A DNA stretch of 64,000 nt from Alentia gelatinosa. Taxonomy: Eukaryota > Annelida > Polychaeta > Phyllodocida > Polynoidae. Both the position numbers and the translations under genes were made by a program. The DNA lies in NCBI GenBank assembly GCA_950022655.1, contig OX465579.1, positions 137,959,118 through 138,023,117 of the forward strand. The letters are read 5' to 3'. Below the pieces are notes generated by a model. It was not told the DNA's origin. It saw only the letters and a list, made by a program, of their open reading frames with translations, and did not search any database. Within the stretch, counting starts at the first letter, position 1. Each line of letters begins with the position of its first letter. This document shows positions 11,214 through 23,100 of the stretch, one piece after another.

Positions 11214-14200
11214 TTACTTTCCACCTGATACTTTAACATCCCTCCATTCATCTGGGTTTATGTCATAATCCGTCATGGCTTTCTCTATCCACCACCACTT
11301 TCCGAAGAATCCAATGTCCATGGTACGATCGGGTAGGTCCAGCCACCCGACCTTAAGTGGCTTACACTGGGCTTCAAAGAGATCAGCTTGCCTGTCGAAA
11401 TTGTCTCTCCACATTATTGAGAAAAATAACAAATTCAGATACCGGAGCTCTCCAGCGTTGTAACACTGTCTGATTGTCCGCATGTGGTTATCAGAAACTG
11501 GATTCCTGATAGGGTCACCTAACTGCATTAGCTCATTCCCATTGTTGGTCAAGTGCTGCTTGAAATCCTCCTCTGATGGATTTTTCTTTGCTATATAGAT
11601 GCTTCCTCCCAGCAGACTAAGATATAACGCTGACTTGATTGGTCTGGCTCTCATGTCTTCAAGTGTTTCCACACCAACAGCCTTGTAGTCATCAGCAATC
11701 ATTTTGAAGTAATTACCTAGAATTAAAGAATAACATTTAGGAGGTTAGTGCAAGCTGTCTGATTACAACAATAGTAGGGCAGAATGCTATAAATCTGTAC
11801 AGGATTACATGTAGGCTTATGTTTATGTAGCGCAAATTAGCGTTTATTATCACTTTAAGGAAAACACAGACCGTATACATGCCAGTGAACAGGGTTTACA
11901 CTAAGCATAGGGCAAAAAGGTTGAGAGTAACGAGAGACAATTCCTGCCTAATTCGTCCAAGCCCTCAAGCGGTAAGGTTAGGCCACCAATCAGCCTTGAT
12001 TACCCTATTCTGTTCAATCATATGGCTGGAAATATTTAGTAAAGAGTTGACTTTTTGACATGTGCATCTTTTTAACCTATTAGTGTAAAGTCTAGATTGG
12101 GCAAGTTGTGATGTGGTTTACATGAATTAAAAAACCTTTAATTGGGTAGTAAATGAACTTTAATGATCTTGACAGGTCTTTGTTATTGAATCCTCGTTTT
12201 GACTAAATTTGAATAATGGTAGAGGCCTGTGAAGGTAGGAGATCGATTCACATAGTAAAACAAGTTGATCTGGATTGTTGTAGGAGTGGCATATAATTCA
12301 AAATGACATAATGGATATAAATAAGTATATATTCTATGTAGTAATCCTAGGACGACCGAAAATATGTTTATTCACCCTGAAAACCAAAACCCCAGAAATA
12401 CCTTATGCAGTGGTGTCCGACCCTAATACTAGTGTTTAGGGTCGGACTCGTCTCACTAGGTGCCTATGTACCTAGGATCGCACAGTAAAGACATGGCTTT
12501 AAAGTCCATGCTTCTCTTATCTTAAGTGCTTGGTCCACCAGCGGAATGTTTTTGGCTAGTCAGTTTAGGCTACATCTTGCAAGATCATCCCAAATCTTTC
12601 AAGATCTGCTTACATATTTGCCCTTGTGTATGTGGTCCCTTTTATCGCCCAAGGCCTACAATACTTGAGTTACCTTTCAGTGTTAAGTTCAAGGATAGGT
12701 ATATGCTGGCCATGTCCGCCAATGGCTTATTTTGCAGTCAGGGTCGGTGTTCCTGTATTATCTATACCATACATTATTACTGAGGCGATCTGCAAGTTTA
12801 ATCCACCATATCGGAGTGGAAATGTCATACATTCTGATCCAATCACTATATTTTTGTCTGAAGATAATATTTTTGACGTATTACGCTCATACTCTCAGTC
12901 ATCTCATTCTAAAGAATACGTTGCAGTCAGTTTCTTTATGCCAATCAATATGTGTCCTATCAGTATTTTTTGTCGATGTTTCTGTTAGTCTCTTTATGCC
13001 TACTGTTTCTTAAACTATATAAAAAAGAAGCACGACTCCCATGTTATGACGTGACACTGTGTGGACAGTGGCATCCTACAGGGGTTGACCGGAATACTAT
13101 AGAGAAACCAAACAAGAGTTAGTCGTGTTGTTGTTTATTGCACGACGGCAAGATCGCATATTACTGCGCGAGGCAAAGCCGAGAGCAGTAATACGCGATC
13201 TTGCCGGAGTGCGATGAACAATAACACAATTAACTCGAGTTTGGTTAAGAATTTATCCTACCCCGCCCGTCTAAATTACTTCTACATTAACAGATGACGT
13301 CATTTGTCAAGTGTATCCCACTAGAGCGATATTTTTCATTTTTCTGAACTCCAGACTGAATACAGTGACCCAATGTTAAGCCTATGGAGTTTTTTATTAG
13401 GGGTAGGATAAAGGTGTTACCGTTCAACGCCACCTAACGTTGGTTAGTTAGGCCGTTGCTCGGACAAACACGGCTGGGTCCAGCCACATGTGTATAGGGA
13501 AAGACAGTAATCACACCTAAAGTGTGAACGGTGGGTGTGATTGCAGGAGTGTTGTTTTTGACAGATTAAATTGCTGGAACAGACTAGAGTATTGCACTAA
13601 TGAGTCTGGGTTGTCTAAACGTTATAGTTGATAAATGTCTTGGTTTTAACTTGGAAAAAGATAGGCATATTATAGATAGGCCAGCCAATGTATTAGTGTG
13701 TATCCAGTTTTAGTCTCCCTGTGTTATATAAGCTATATATAAAGTATTGTAGCAGACCACTGGTCGCTGAAAGTGTGTGACCACTTTCTGTGAAGCGGCA
13801 GTAAACCAGTGGCTGAGACAATAGTCGCTACCCCGTGCTAACGCCTCAGCACGGGTAGGTTCAGATCAAATCCTTAGAAAGGCAGGGAGATGCGGGATCT
13901 ACAACCAAACTTAACAATGGACACAAGACCAGACTCCGGACTATTTAGATAGAAACACTTTATTGTATCTCAGCGTTACAGTCTGTTGGTGCTGCGGGGC
14001 ACCAACTAGCGCGGGAAGAGATTTGGGTCTCTTCACAATTGAAAGGTCCCAAAGAAACCTTACCAACTTTGAGGCTCCAGGCATTCACTCGACTGAGAGG
14101 CACCGCGAGAAGACCTTTCGACCTGCTATGGACTCAGTCCTTATATACTGACTGCGTTACATAATGCGGGCGACCCTGTAGTGTTTGCATACACGGGTCC

Positions 14201-16813
14201 GCCGGCCTTACCGCACAGCGGGGATCGGCACTCTCGCCATCTAGCATAAAGTGAAAACAATGCTGCTCGACTACCCTGACCCCTACAGTATTATTGAGGT
14301 GATATGCATGTATGACACATCAAATTGGAGCTGGAATCCCACAGAATACGATGCAGACAATAATGGAAATAATGTAGACAGATATTATGAACATATTATG
14401 TGCATACACTTGGTGACCCAATGCTAAAGAATACGTTGCCAAGTGTATGTTTGGCTTCAGTTATGGCGTAACTAACTTACTAAGCAGATAAGGTGCGACA
14501 CTGGCCTGTGGAAAAAAAACTATTAACTAGAATTCTATATAAGCTTAACTATGGGCAACGTTGTAAAAGCACTTTATGTGAACAATATTGATCAAGTCCG
14601 ATAGTTTAAACTAAAGAAAACAACATAAAACGTATCCATTCTTAAAATGTTAAGATTATAAAGTATTTCTATATATTGTTCAAAAACGGTGCATGGCAGT
14701 ACTTCATGTCACAAATAGCCTCAAAAGGTTCCCTCAAAGCTGGTACAGACCATTACTAACAATTGATAGAATGAAATCACAGACGAAATACACATGAGGA
14801 AATACCATAAAACACACTCGCCCTAAATAACCATGGTAGTGGGAGGCAATATCACTCTGCAGCGCTCGAGCAACATACAGAAAACTCGTCGCTGCAATGA
14901 TAGGCTTCTGGGAAGGAACTACTTTTTGGCGGAGATTTGTTGTCAATTGAAACCCAAACTGGTTTGATAAATCTAAAAGTGTGACAATGCTAGAAATATC
15001 AATCATAGGCAAGATTGCATTGTATTACATCTTTCTGAGTGACATAGTAATGATAGTTTTATATTCAGTAGAAACAAGAAATTACAGATGTTGTTAATCA
15101 GTTCAGAAGATGACAGTTGAATGTTTACTTCAAATCCTAAAACTATTATGATCTAATCATATAATTTCCAAAGTGATCAAGAAGTTGCCAGTAGAGTAAT
15201 TTAAATAAAGCTATCAATATCATTGACAAATCTCACTGGGGAAACTGCTAGACATACTACACAGCTAAGGACTATATTCTCATATGTCGTAATACATCAC
15301 CCGTAAAAAGGCGTGGAGAGAACATCTTAAAATCCTAAGATTGTAAAGAGTCCATCATTGCAGAGACAGGTTTTGCGGAGCGATAAACTGGAGCAGTGCA
15401 ATGTGGTGGCAATATACCTACTGTTCAAGGCACTGGCTAGTACCCTACTGTGTCGAATGACAACAGGCAGGTAGTACCTACTGGGGGCAGCTATGGCAGT
15501 CAGATGATTGTAGCCAGGTTATAAGTGTATACATACTTGGGTTTGTGCTGTGATCTCTTAAAGATTTCTTGCAGTACTGTACTATTTTCCCATTTCTACA
15601 CTCAAACATTAGGTGGTATTCATCACCAATCACACCAAGTTCACATATATGACATAGCAGTAGCTCCTTTTCTATAGCTTTACCTTTCTTGATATATCTT
15701 GCCCATATTTTTGGCAGCCTGTTGTTACCAGTACATAGCTTTGTTAAGGCTATTGTTTGCTTCTGGCAACTCCATTAAGTATTTTTCAAGGTTAAAATCA
15801 TCTTGGAACTCCTTGTTCAAAATGTAGGATCTATGTTCAGCAATATCACTATGCAATTGTTGTGTGAACTGGTCTTTCAAACATAATTCTACTGATCTTT
15901 TTAACCATTCAATTCTATTTGTTTTTTTCTGCAAGTATTTGTTGCTGATCATGCTATAAATTGGTCATCCCACACTCATTGAGAATTTTTTTTTACATGA
16001 GTGAGCCACTTGAACTCTACGTTTTCACATGATATGGCATACTCATACATTTTCCAGGATAATTTAGTACCCTTCCCACCCACAATTCTAGCCCCAATAC
16101 TCAATCATTTTCTTTTTGATCATTACAGATATGTTATACCTTCCACACTCTCCATATTCCATGGCAATACTGGTCTTGTTACAGATTCGCATAATGTACG
16201 GTACCAGGTACTTTAGAAATCTACGATGAAGCTTCTCAGCTACTTCAATATACTTGTCATGTCCCCACACCTCACAACCATATGTCAGAATTGGCAGCAC
16301 GGATGAATCAAAAAGTTCCAGAGCAGTATCCAATGATAGTCCTAATTTTCTAGTCTTTGCAATCAGGGAGAACATGGCTTTGCTGGCTTGTGCCTCAACT
16401 TCTCAAGCCAAGGTCTGTAAGTGTAATGCACTCTTTGAAGGAGTGTGAGACTGTAGCCTCCTTAAAACGAAGCGTATTGTCGACTTTAAAAAGCGCATCG
16501 TCCAAAGCGTGGCGACCCATACCGTTTATTTTACGTTGCTACACAGTATTTAATGCGTATAGGGTCGGACCAGTCTGACTATACAAGTACTAGATCTAGA
16601 TACTAGTTTAGATCTAGAGTCTAGTTAAGCCGGCTGGCACTGACTGTGGACAGTGGCAGAGGAGTGGTCCCGGTCTGACTTCAATAATATATGTAACCGT
16701 GAACACATACCTATCCTCTGTAGGCGACTGAGTTTTACTTCATTAGAAGTTGGAGTAGTTGTTGACATACGGCGTATTGCATTTCGTAAAGCATTCATTT
16801 TCACGTGTGGCAT
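11214..16813 (-). CDS. TIMM29: TIMM29 homologue (mitochondrial inner-membrane translocase subunit), two exons
   Basis: Exon 1 is 16813-16711 and exon 2 is 11716-11214 (stop). The donor is ATAG|GTATGT and the acceptor TTCTAG|GT; joining restores a Gly codon and an open frame of 201 residues. TIM29 is a metazoan component of the TIM22 complex, which inserts carrier proteins into the mitochondrial inner membrane. Matches recalled from the human protein are the exon-junction RIGNYFK...DDYK block, the ARP...LYLSLLGG membrane segment (about residues 57-75) and the closing GFFGKWWW...DYDINPDEW block. The N-terminus is rich in R, S and T, like a mitochondrial presequence. An in-frame TTG at 16822 is not the start; ATG is at 16813 or 16798. 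The human protein runs about 60 residues past the DINDDE block, whereas here the frame stops 8 residues after it (VKVSGGK). Either the tail is lost or a GT at 11224 leads to an exon I did not find. AATAAA follows at 11140-11135. Confidence 0.85.
11717..13105. other. TIMM29 intron, left part, no gene seen
   Basis: Only a small perfect-arm hairpin (GTCCGACCCTAA and complement, 12418-12444) stands out. The overlapping ORFs at 12526-13013 have no recognisable content. Confidence 0.4.
13106..13246. repeat. Long imperfect palindrome
   Basis: The arms run from AACCAAAC at 13106 to GTTTGGTT at 13246 and pair over about 60 bp each. The GGCAAGATCGC/GCGATCTTGCC pair and the ATTACTGC/GCAGTAAT pair flank a loop of about 17 bp. 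It abuts the family A MITE at 13256. Confidence 0.7.
13256..13408 (-). mobile_element. TA-flanked MITE family A, copy 2 (inverted)
   Basis: The ends TCCTACCCC and GGGGTAGGA are flanked by TA. Read on the minus strand, the start matches the copies at 4642 and 37571, including CCATAGGCTTAACATTG. Confidence 0.7.
13748..14287 (-). mobile_element. Solo-LTR-like element 2
   Basis: The 540-bp segment begins TGTAG and ends CTACA and is flanked by GTAT on both sides (13744-13747 and 14288-14291). On the minus strand a TATA box (TATATAA, 14147-14141) is followed about 180 bp later by AATAAA (13964-13959), the order of signals expected in an LTR. No adjacent gag or pol is seen. The ends match those of the element at 3261-3765 in their first and last five bases. 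Confidence 0.5.
14292..15479. other. TIMM29 intron, no gene seen
   Basis: AT-rich sequence with no supported coding exon. The minus-strand ORF at 14734-15012 has no recognisable domain. Confidence 0.35.
15480..16440 (-). pseudogene. Decayed LINE ORF2 C-terminus in the TIMM29 intron
   Basis: The minus-strand frame 16375-16088 encodes the region just after the RT palm: FDSSVLPILTYGCEVWG, a well-known LINE motif, then an AEKLHRRFLK helix. Further down (about 15690-15580) another frame holds a CHIC...GDEYHLMFEC cysteine/histidine motif typical of LINE C-terminal domains. The frames are broken by several stops and shifts. The element lies in the same orientation as its host gene. Confidence 0.7.
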
Positions 16814-17189
16814 CACTGCCAAAGAGCTTCAAATAACATGACCATATCATGTAACCTTGGCCTTGACTTTTAACGTCAATTTTTAGCTTAGTTTCGTACT
16901 CGTTGCTTCAGAAAAATCATTTCAATCAAACGCAGATAAAGTGATCTATATTGGATACCTTTTATAATTTTCCATAACTCATATTACATCAAACTTCTTT
17001 GAATAGAAGTGACACCTGATTTACTACTAAACCTAAACTATAAATTAGAATTATTGGCGTACTGCGATGCTCGATTTCCCATAAATACTGTCGCGCTCCG
17101 GGCGGATTCTCAGTTTTCTGCGGTAGCACCACTCATTACGTATCCCCATAGACTCTGCTGCGAGAGTGGCTGCGCTACGTCAAACGAAG
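16814..17189. promoter_or_regulatory. Shared divergent promoter region of TIMM29 and YIPF2
   Basis: The start codons of TIMM29 (minus strand, 16813) and YIPF2 (plus strand, 17190) are 376 bp apart and point away from each other. The right half is richer in CG dinucleotides than its surroundings. A CCTTGGCCTTGA word at 16856-16867 resembles paired nuclear-receptor half-sites, which is only suggestive. No TATA box is placed convincingly for either gene, as is usual for bidirectional housekeeping promoters. Confidence 0.6.
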
Positions 17190-20100
17190 ATGGCGACCAA
17201 AGACTCAATTGTGGACGTGGAGCAGGTAGGAAATTAGATTAAGGTGTATTAGGACATCGAAATTTCTTCGTTTTTGTGGAAACAACAAGTGTCTGTTTCA
17301 TGTTCATCCAGGCATATGCATTACATAATGAGAGCACCTAGGCTAAAGTGTGTGATACTGACACTGTAGCCGTACTGAAGACAGACTTCGAAGTTCGACG
17401 CTAGCGCACTCACTCAGACTCAGAGTCACTGTGTGAGAGTGTGACTCAGGAAGACTTATTCACTGTTATTGTAGTTCGATAGAGATCTACTATATGATAA
17501 ATGAAGCCATTCTAGACATGTCACTCTTTCGCGTACACGTGTAAAAAATCTTGTTCCGCAGGCATTATACTATTAAACTAAATGTCCACTACCTTTAGTC
17601 TGAAGCAATGCAGGAACTGAACCTCTACTGGCTCAAGATATCTAGATCTAGTCCAGGAGGCTTTGAAGTTTGATTGAGTGGTTCACCGGACAGGCAGGGT
17701 TCCTTGGACTACACTGTACCACTACTAGTGGTAGATATCTATATTATATATCTATCATCTAGTCAGAAAAAAACCGCCCTGTCCAACAGATTAGGGGTGA
17801 ATACTTTACCGAGACTAAAAATCGAATTAAATAAAATAAGAAAATTAGAGAAAAGAGGGGAGAGAGATAATACCACAACACAAGGGTCATATAATATATT
17901 AAATGATGTAGGCATATGGGAAAATATTGCTTGGCAGGGAAGAGCTTGATTTTTATGACAGAAATGTTAAGAATTCTGAATATCAACTCAAGAGAGAAAC
18001 TATGGGAAAAGGATTTTATTTTGGGGTATTAACATAGGATGGAGGAGAAGGATGAGTGTTTAATTTTGGGGTATTTCCTTGGGGGGGGGGGGGGAGGGCT
18101 CAGTGATTGATATTTCTTTTGCGATTTACAGACATCCAAGGAACTGTCATTTTCATATGGGTTCTTGAAATATCGAATTGTACTTGGATGATATATATGT
18201 ATAATTCTGATAGTAAACGACCAACTCAACTGTTTTCCATTTGTAGAAATGAAATATGACAAGTGCCACCGCTGTAGAGCAGGATGTTGTCTAACTAAGA
18301 CTGACAGCGTTCCTGGATAGTAGTGTGATATTTTCCAAAGACCATCTTACTAATGCTAGATACAAATTGACTGGTCTATTGCAGCAAAAACTATCGCAGG
18401 CTACTGACATTTTTTAAAATTATTATTTGTTTTATTGTCACTCTCACAAGGTGAGTGTGACAATTTTACGAGGTGGATATATTTTGATGGAATCCACACA
18501 GCAAATCACCTTGGTGGTAGTTGGAAATACAATCTGTGATAGTGTTGTACTCAGATAGATGAGTTATCAAAGTTTGATTATATATACATTTTGATGGTAC
18601 TAAAAAAAGGTGGTTGAATTTGTCGGTTAGAGTTGTGAATTTTGTGTGCGCATTAAATGCAAACTGTAGCAAACTACATTTTTACCTGCATTTTCGAGGA
18701 CGTATGTGGAATAATCTTATAAGGGCTTCTCTAGAAACTTTTACAATGTAGACGTGACCATTAACAATAATCTATTTGCAGGAAAGCCCGTCACTTGATA
18801 GTCTTTCATTTCAAGACATACCCCACAGTGGAAACACAGTGGGTCTTGGTGAGAAAGACGATGGAGGTGTACCGAGCCATACTCACACATTTACCAACTT
18901 CCCAAATCACCCTGAATCGGATGATGACGAAGAAGACAAAGCTGATGTAAGTTTTTAACACATTTAAGGACGAATGATCCTTTGAGATATCAACCGGTCC
19001 AGGCCGAATGATTATCAATGATAGTGTGTCATATCACGTAATAAGGCAATCAAATTATGAGTTCAGACATTTGCACCTGCCCGTATGCATACCAACCTTC
19101 CTTGGGTGTCCTTAAAGCTCAGTTAACCCCGGGCACTAAAAGTAGTGCCTTGGATTTTTAAGAACTTTAATTCCCTAGCAGTACTTTGGAAGTACCTCGG
19201 TTAGTTACATATATTTCTCAACCACTTATTTCTATGGATTTCAAATCGTATGAAATGCAAAGTTACCGGTACTAAGACCGAGCTTCCCATACAATTCCCT
19301 GTCCTTTTTTTAAAGACATTTATTTTAAATGGCATACGCTCAACTCAGAAGAGCTGGTCTTAACGCGCTACCAGTATTAGTATCCTTAAGCTTCGCTGTG
19401 CAATGCCTTTTGTTGCCTGCCATACCCTATTCCCCTGTAATACTCTGCCCTAAAGTGTATGCGTTTCCATGTCCTGCTTTTCAAAAATCTGTCCTTTCCT
19501 GGCCTTGGTTACAGTGTCCTTTATTTCCTTTCTATGTGGTGCAAATTTTAGAAACACTAACCATAAAATCACATGGACTTTACTACCACCCAAAAGAAAC
19601 ATAACAGACAAACCCACCGCATTCACAATACATTGACCTGAACATACTGACCCACATGATCCTTTGATATGCGCTATCTGTGACTTATATCGAGAAGCAA
19701 AACTTGTGTCAATATCGCCATGATAATAATAAACGAAAGTTAATTCACTAGGTGATTTATCACCGGACACCACTCGATTTCTAACTAAGATGCAGCGTTC
19801 TGAGACAGCTCTGCGGCTTGTTGTACCATGTTCGAATTTTTTTTGGTTATGTTCTATCAGCTGCTGAAAGGAGAGAAGAAAACTCCATCGTTTTGGACAT
19901 TCGAATACTACCAGATGTTCTTTGATGTTGACTCATACCAAGTACTCCGCAGAATTCTGGGCTCCATGCTTCCAAACCCCAAGGTTAATTATCTACAGAC
20001 GTCCATCAGACCAAACCCGGACATGTACGGTGAGCATATAACAGAGATGACAGTATTCCACTTTTTCATTGAAATCCACATTTTCATTCTATAAGATTTT

Positions 20101-23100
20101 TTTTTCTAAAGCAACAACACTATTTATTGAGCCTCATTCACGCCTATGATAGTGGCTTGCACCACTTCATGGCCGACCTTTTCATGGTTTCTATGAAGCA
20201 TCAAATTCCATGTGAAAAGTATTTCCATATTTTTCTTTTTACTCAAACTTATATCACTGTATAAGGAGACATCCTTTTGGGATGTACACTACAACAGTCG
20301 CGTTATCCTAAAAACAAGATGAGTAGAACAGAATTTTGAAATAGGGCGCGGAGAGGCAAATTCACTGCACAAGTGTTAACAAGTTGAAGTTTTTATTTCC
20401 ACAAACAAGGAGCAACAGTGGTCGCTCCAAATGGTTAGTGTAGATAACTACGATAATAAATCTGGGCGAGGCCCTGCTGGAAAGCTGGCACAAATCCGAA
20501 GTGCAAAAGAGAACTTGAGCTCGGAAAGCAACGGGTAAAGCTCTCCGGTGGATCGTGCGTGACGTCACCTCTCGCGGGCTCACGCTTTCCTGGAGAAACC
20601 TCTAAGAGAGCGCTCTCCAGAACCCTATCGGAGAGGGACGCCGGCAACGACCGTTACACTAATTATCAATTAGATGATATTTTCTTTAAGACACAAAGGC
20701 TCTGACTTAACAGTAATGTAGCACAAATCTATTATAGAGATTCTGGGCTGTGAGTGTAGATTATGCAAGTTAAGATTATATCATTAATGAGATTTCCCCC
20801 TTAAAATCTGAGAAATTCTACCTTCACTCTTATAGGCATCTAAACCGAATCAATTGTTTAACATTTCTTTGATATACTTCATTTGCCTTTATGGGTACAT
20901 CTAGGATCCAACAGTCAATACTCAGATTGTCTTGATAAATAGAAAAAAAACTTGAACATATATGTTGACTAAATATACATACGTTATTGTTGTCTGAAAT
21001 TAATTATTAGCAGTTTTTTTTGTAGTTTTTTTAAAATTTAATCTTTATTCAATTTCTCCCACAAGGGGAGTTCTTCCAATTGATATACATATAGATACTG
21101 CGAACAAGTAACGGTGTCAGCCAGATTTGTTACAATATGTTACTTAAATTAAGAAAAGAATGATGAGATGAGGCGAGTTGATTAATGTGATTATCTATAT
21201 CATATATCATATATCATATATCTGAAATACAATTGTTCCTGTTTGATCCAAAGTAGATAACATAAACTATGAGATAAACAAATAGATACAGTTGACAATG
21301 CAATTGAGACTACCTCTCGGCCAGTCCTCATGAATTGAACTGCAATTTACCAGCACTATACCCTTTCTTCAATATAAGTCAGTTTTAATTTTCTTTTGAA
21401 CTCTTCTATTTTATTACAATGTTGTAGCTCCGGGGCAATGTCATTCCATAAATGAATACCTCTGTAGTAAGGACTTTGAACTTGATCTTCTTAGAACTTC
21501 TCGTATTTCTAGCAGTATCCGCAATATAGTCATGATCTTTCGAGAGTTTGTACATCTTTTTTAGTAACTGACAATTTCTTCTTGTATCAAGGTACTCAAC
21601 ATCACATATTTTATGAAGAGACGCTATACTCATCGGACGACAATTACCCCCATGAAAAAGTCTTAAAGCCCTATTCTGTGCCTTTTGCAATAGTCCAACA
21701 TCTGCCTTATTTGCACCCTAGATATATTACTAACTAAAGCGCATTAGTTACAAGTACCGAAACAACATCCTTTCTTACACCACCAATACGTTGAGTGTGC
21801 TTCTGTCTGGGTTGTATTCACAAATACCTATTTTGATCCTTTGCCTTGATGTGTACGTGTGCGATAACGCTTTCTTAACTTTTCAGGTCCCTTTTGGATT
21901 TGTACGACATTGGTTTTCACAACGGCTATTGCAGGAAACTTGGCTAATTATATTCAACACTCGGGAAAGGACTATCAATGGACATACAGCTTCCACAAAG
22001 GTAGGCTACAATAATGATGACCTCCTCCAAACAGATTCACCAGTGATTCTTTGATTTAGCATTTAACGAAATTAAGTCCTTATATATACATCTCAAAAAA
22101 GATGGAAATCTTCCAAGAATTTTGAGATCTGATACTGATATTTCACTGCATTGATAGTTCCAATATCACCTTTATATATATTTACTTACTACAGAAAAAG
22201 AGCAGATTTCTAATAAGTTACTTTACAATTATTGGACGTTAAATCACGGATTGGTCATCCAAGTCCGTCGTTAAATCAAATAAATAGTCTTTTTATTATA
22301 GTGGTTGCGGACAGAAGTGTTTTAGTCACATATTTTGAAATACAAATTTAGAGCAAGTACAAGGGTTTTGGTTTGGTCTATTAGATTTCTGTATTTGGAT
22401 ATACCAGCTCGTGTATGCCTTGGGGTATGTCGGTAAAAGGAAACTAATTTCATTCTTGAAACATTTCAGTGACCTTTGCGGCAGCCGCCATCTTTAGTTA
22501 CTGGTGGGTGATCCCGACCATGTTATGGGGACTCCTTTGGTGGCGCGGGAGTCAGGCTGGATACACATTCCTGGAAATAATATGCGTGTATGGGTATTCC
22601 CTAGCAATATATATTCCAATATCAGTAAGTATACTTAATTATCATTTCATATTCTCTCCACATATTTCAAGCATTTGTCTTCTTGTGATCATGGACATTG
22701 TGAGAATACACTGCCCATGTTGTAATGCAGGTCTTAACTGATAATATAAAGAGTCGAGATATATCTCCGATTAAAAGTGGAAGTGGAGACAATTTGAAAA
22801 TCTTCGTATCTTTCATCAAATGTAAGAAGTGACAAATCTGGTTTCATATATTAGAACGTGTACATATACATGTGGTACATCTATGTAAGATTTGCAATAT
22901 TTTCTAAGGGCTTCCTTTATCATTTGCAGATTCTCTGGGTGGTACAGTATAATTGGTTCCAGTGGCTGTTGGTAATGTTGGGCATGACATTGTCAGGTTC
23001 TGTCCTTGTTCTCGTTTTCTGGCCTGCTGTCAGAGACGACGACAAAAAGGTAAGGACTTTACATACAAATTTGAGAATTAAATATGTTCAATATATCACA

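Noticed and set aside
12526..13013. Three overlapping plus-strand ORFs
   Set aside because: Hydrophobic, low-information translations with no splice context, lying within the TIMM29 intron.
16814..16822. TIMM29 start at 16822
   Set aside because: The codon there is TTG. The first ATG in frame is at 16813.
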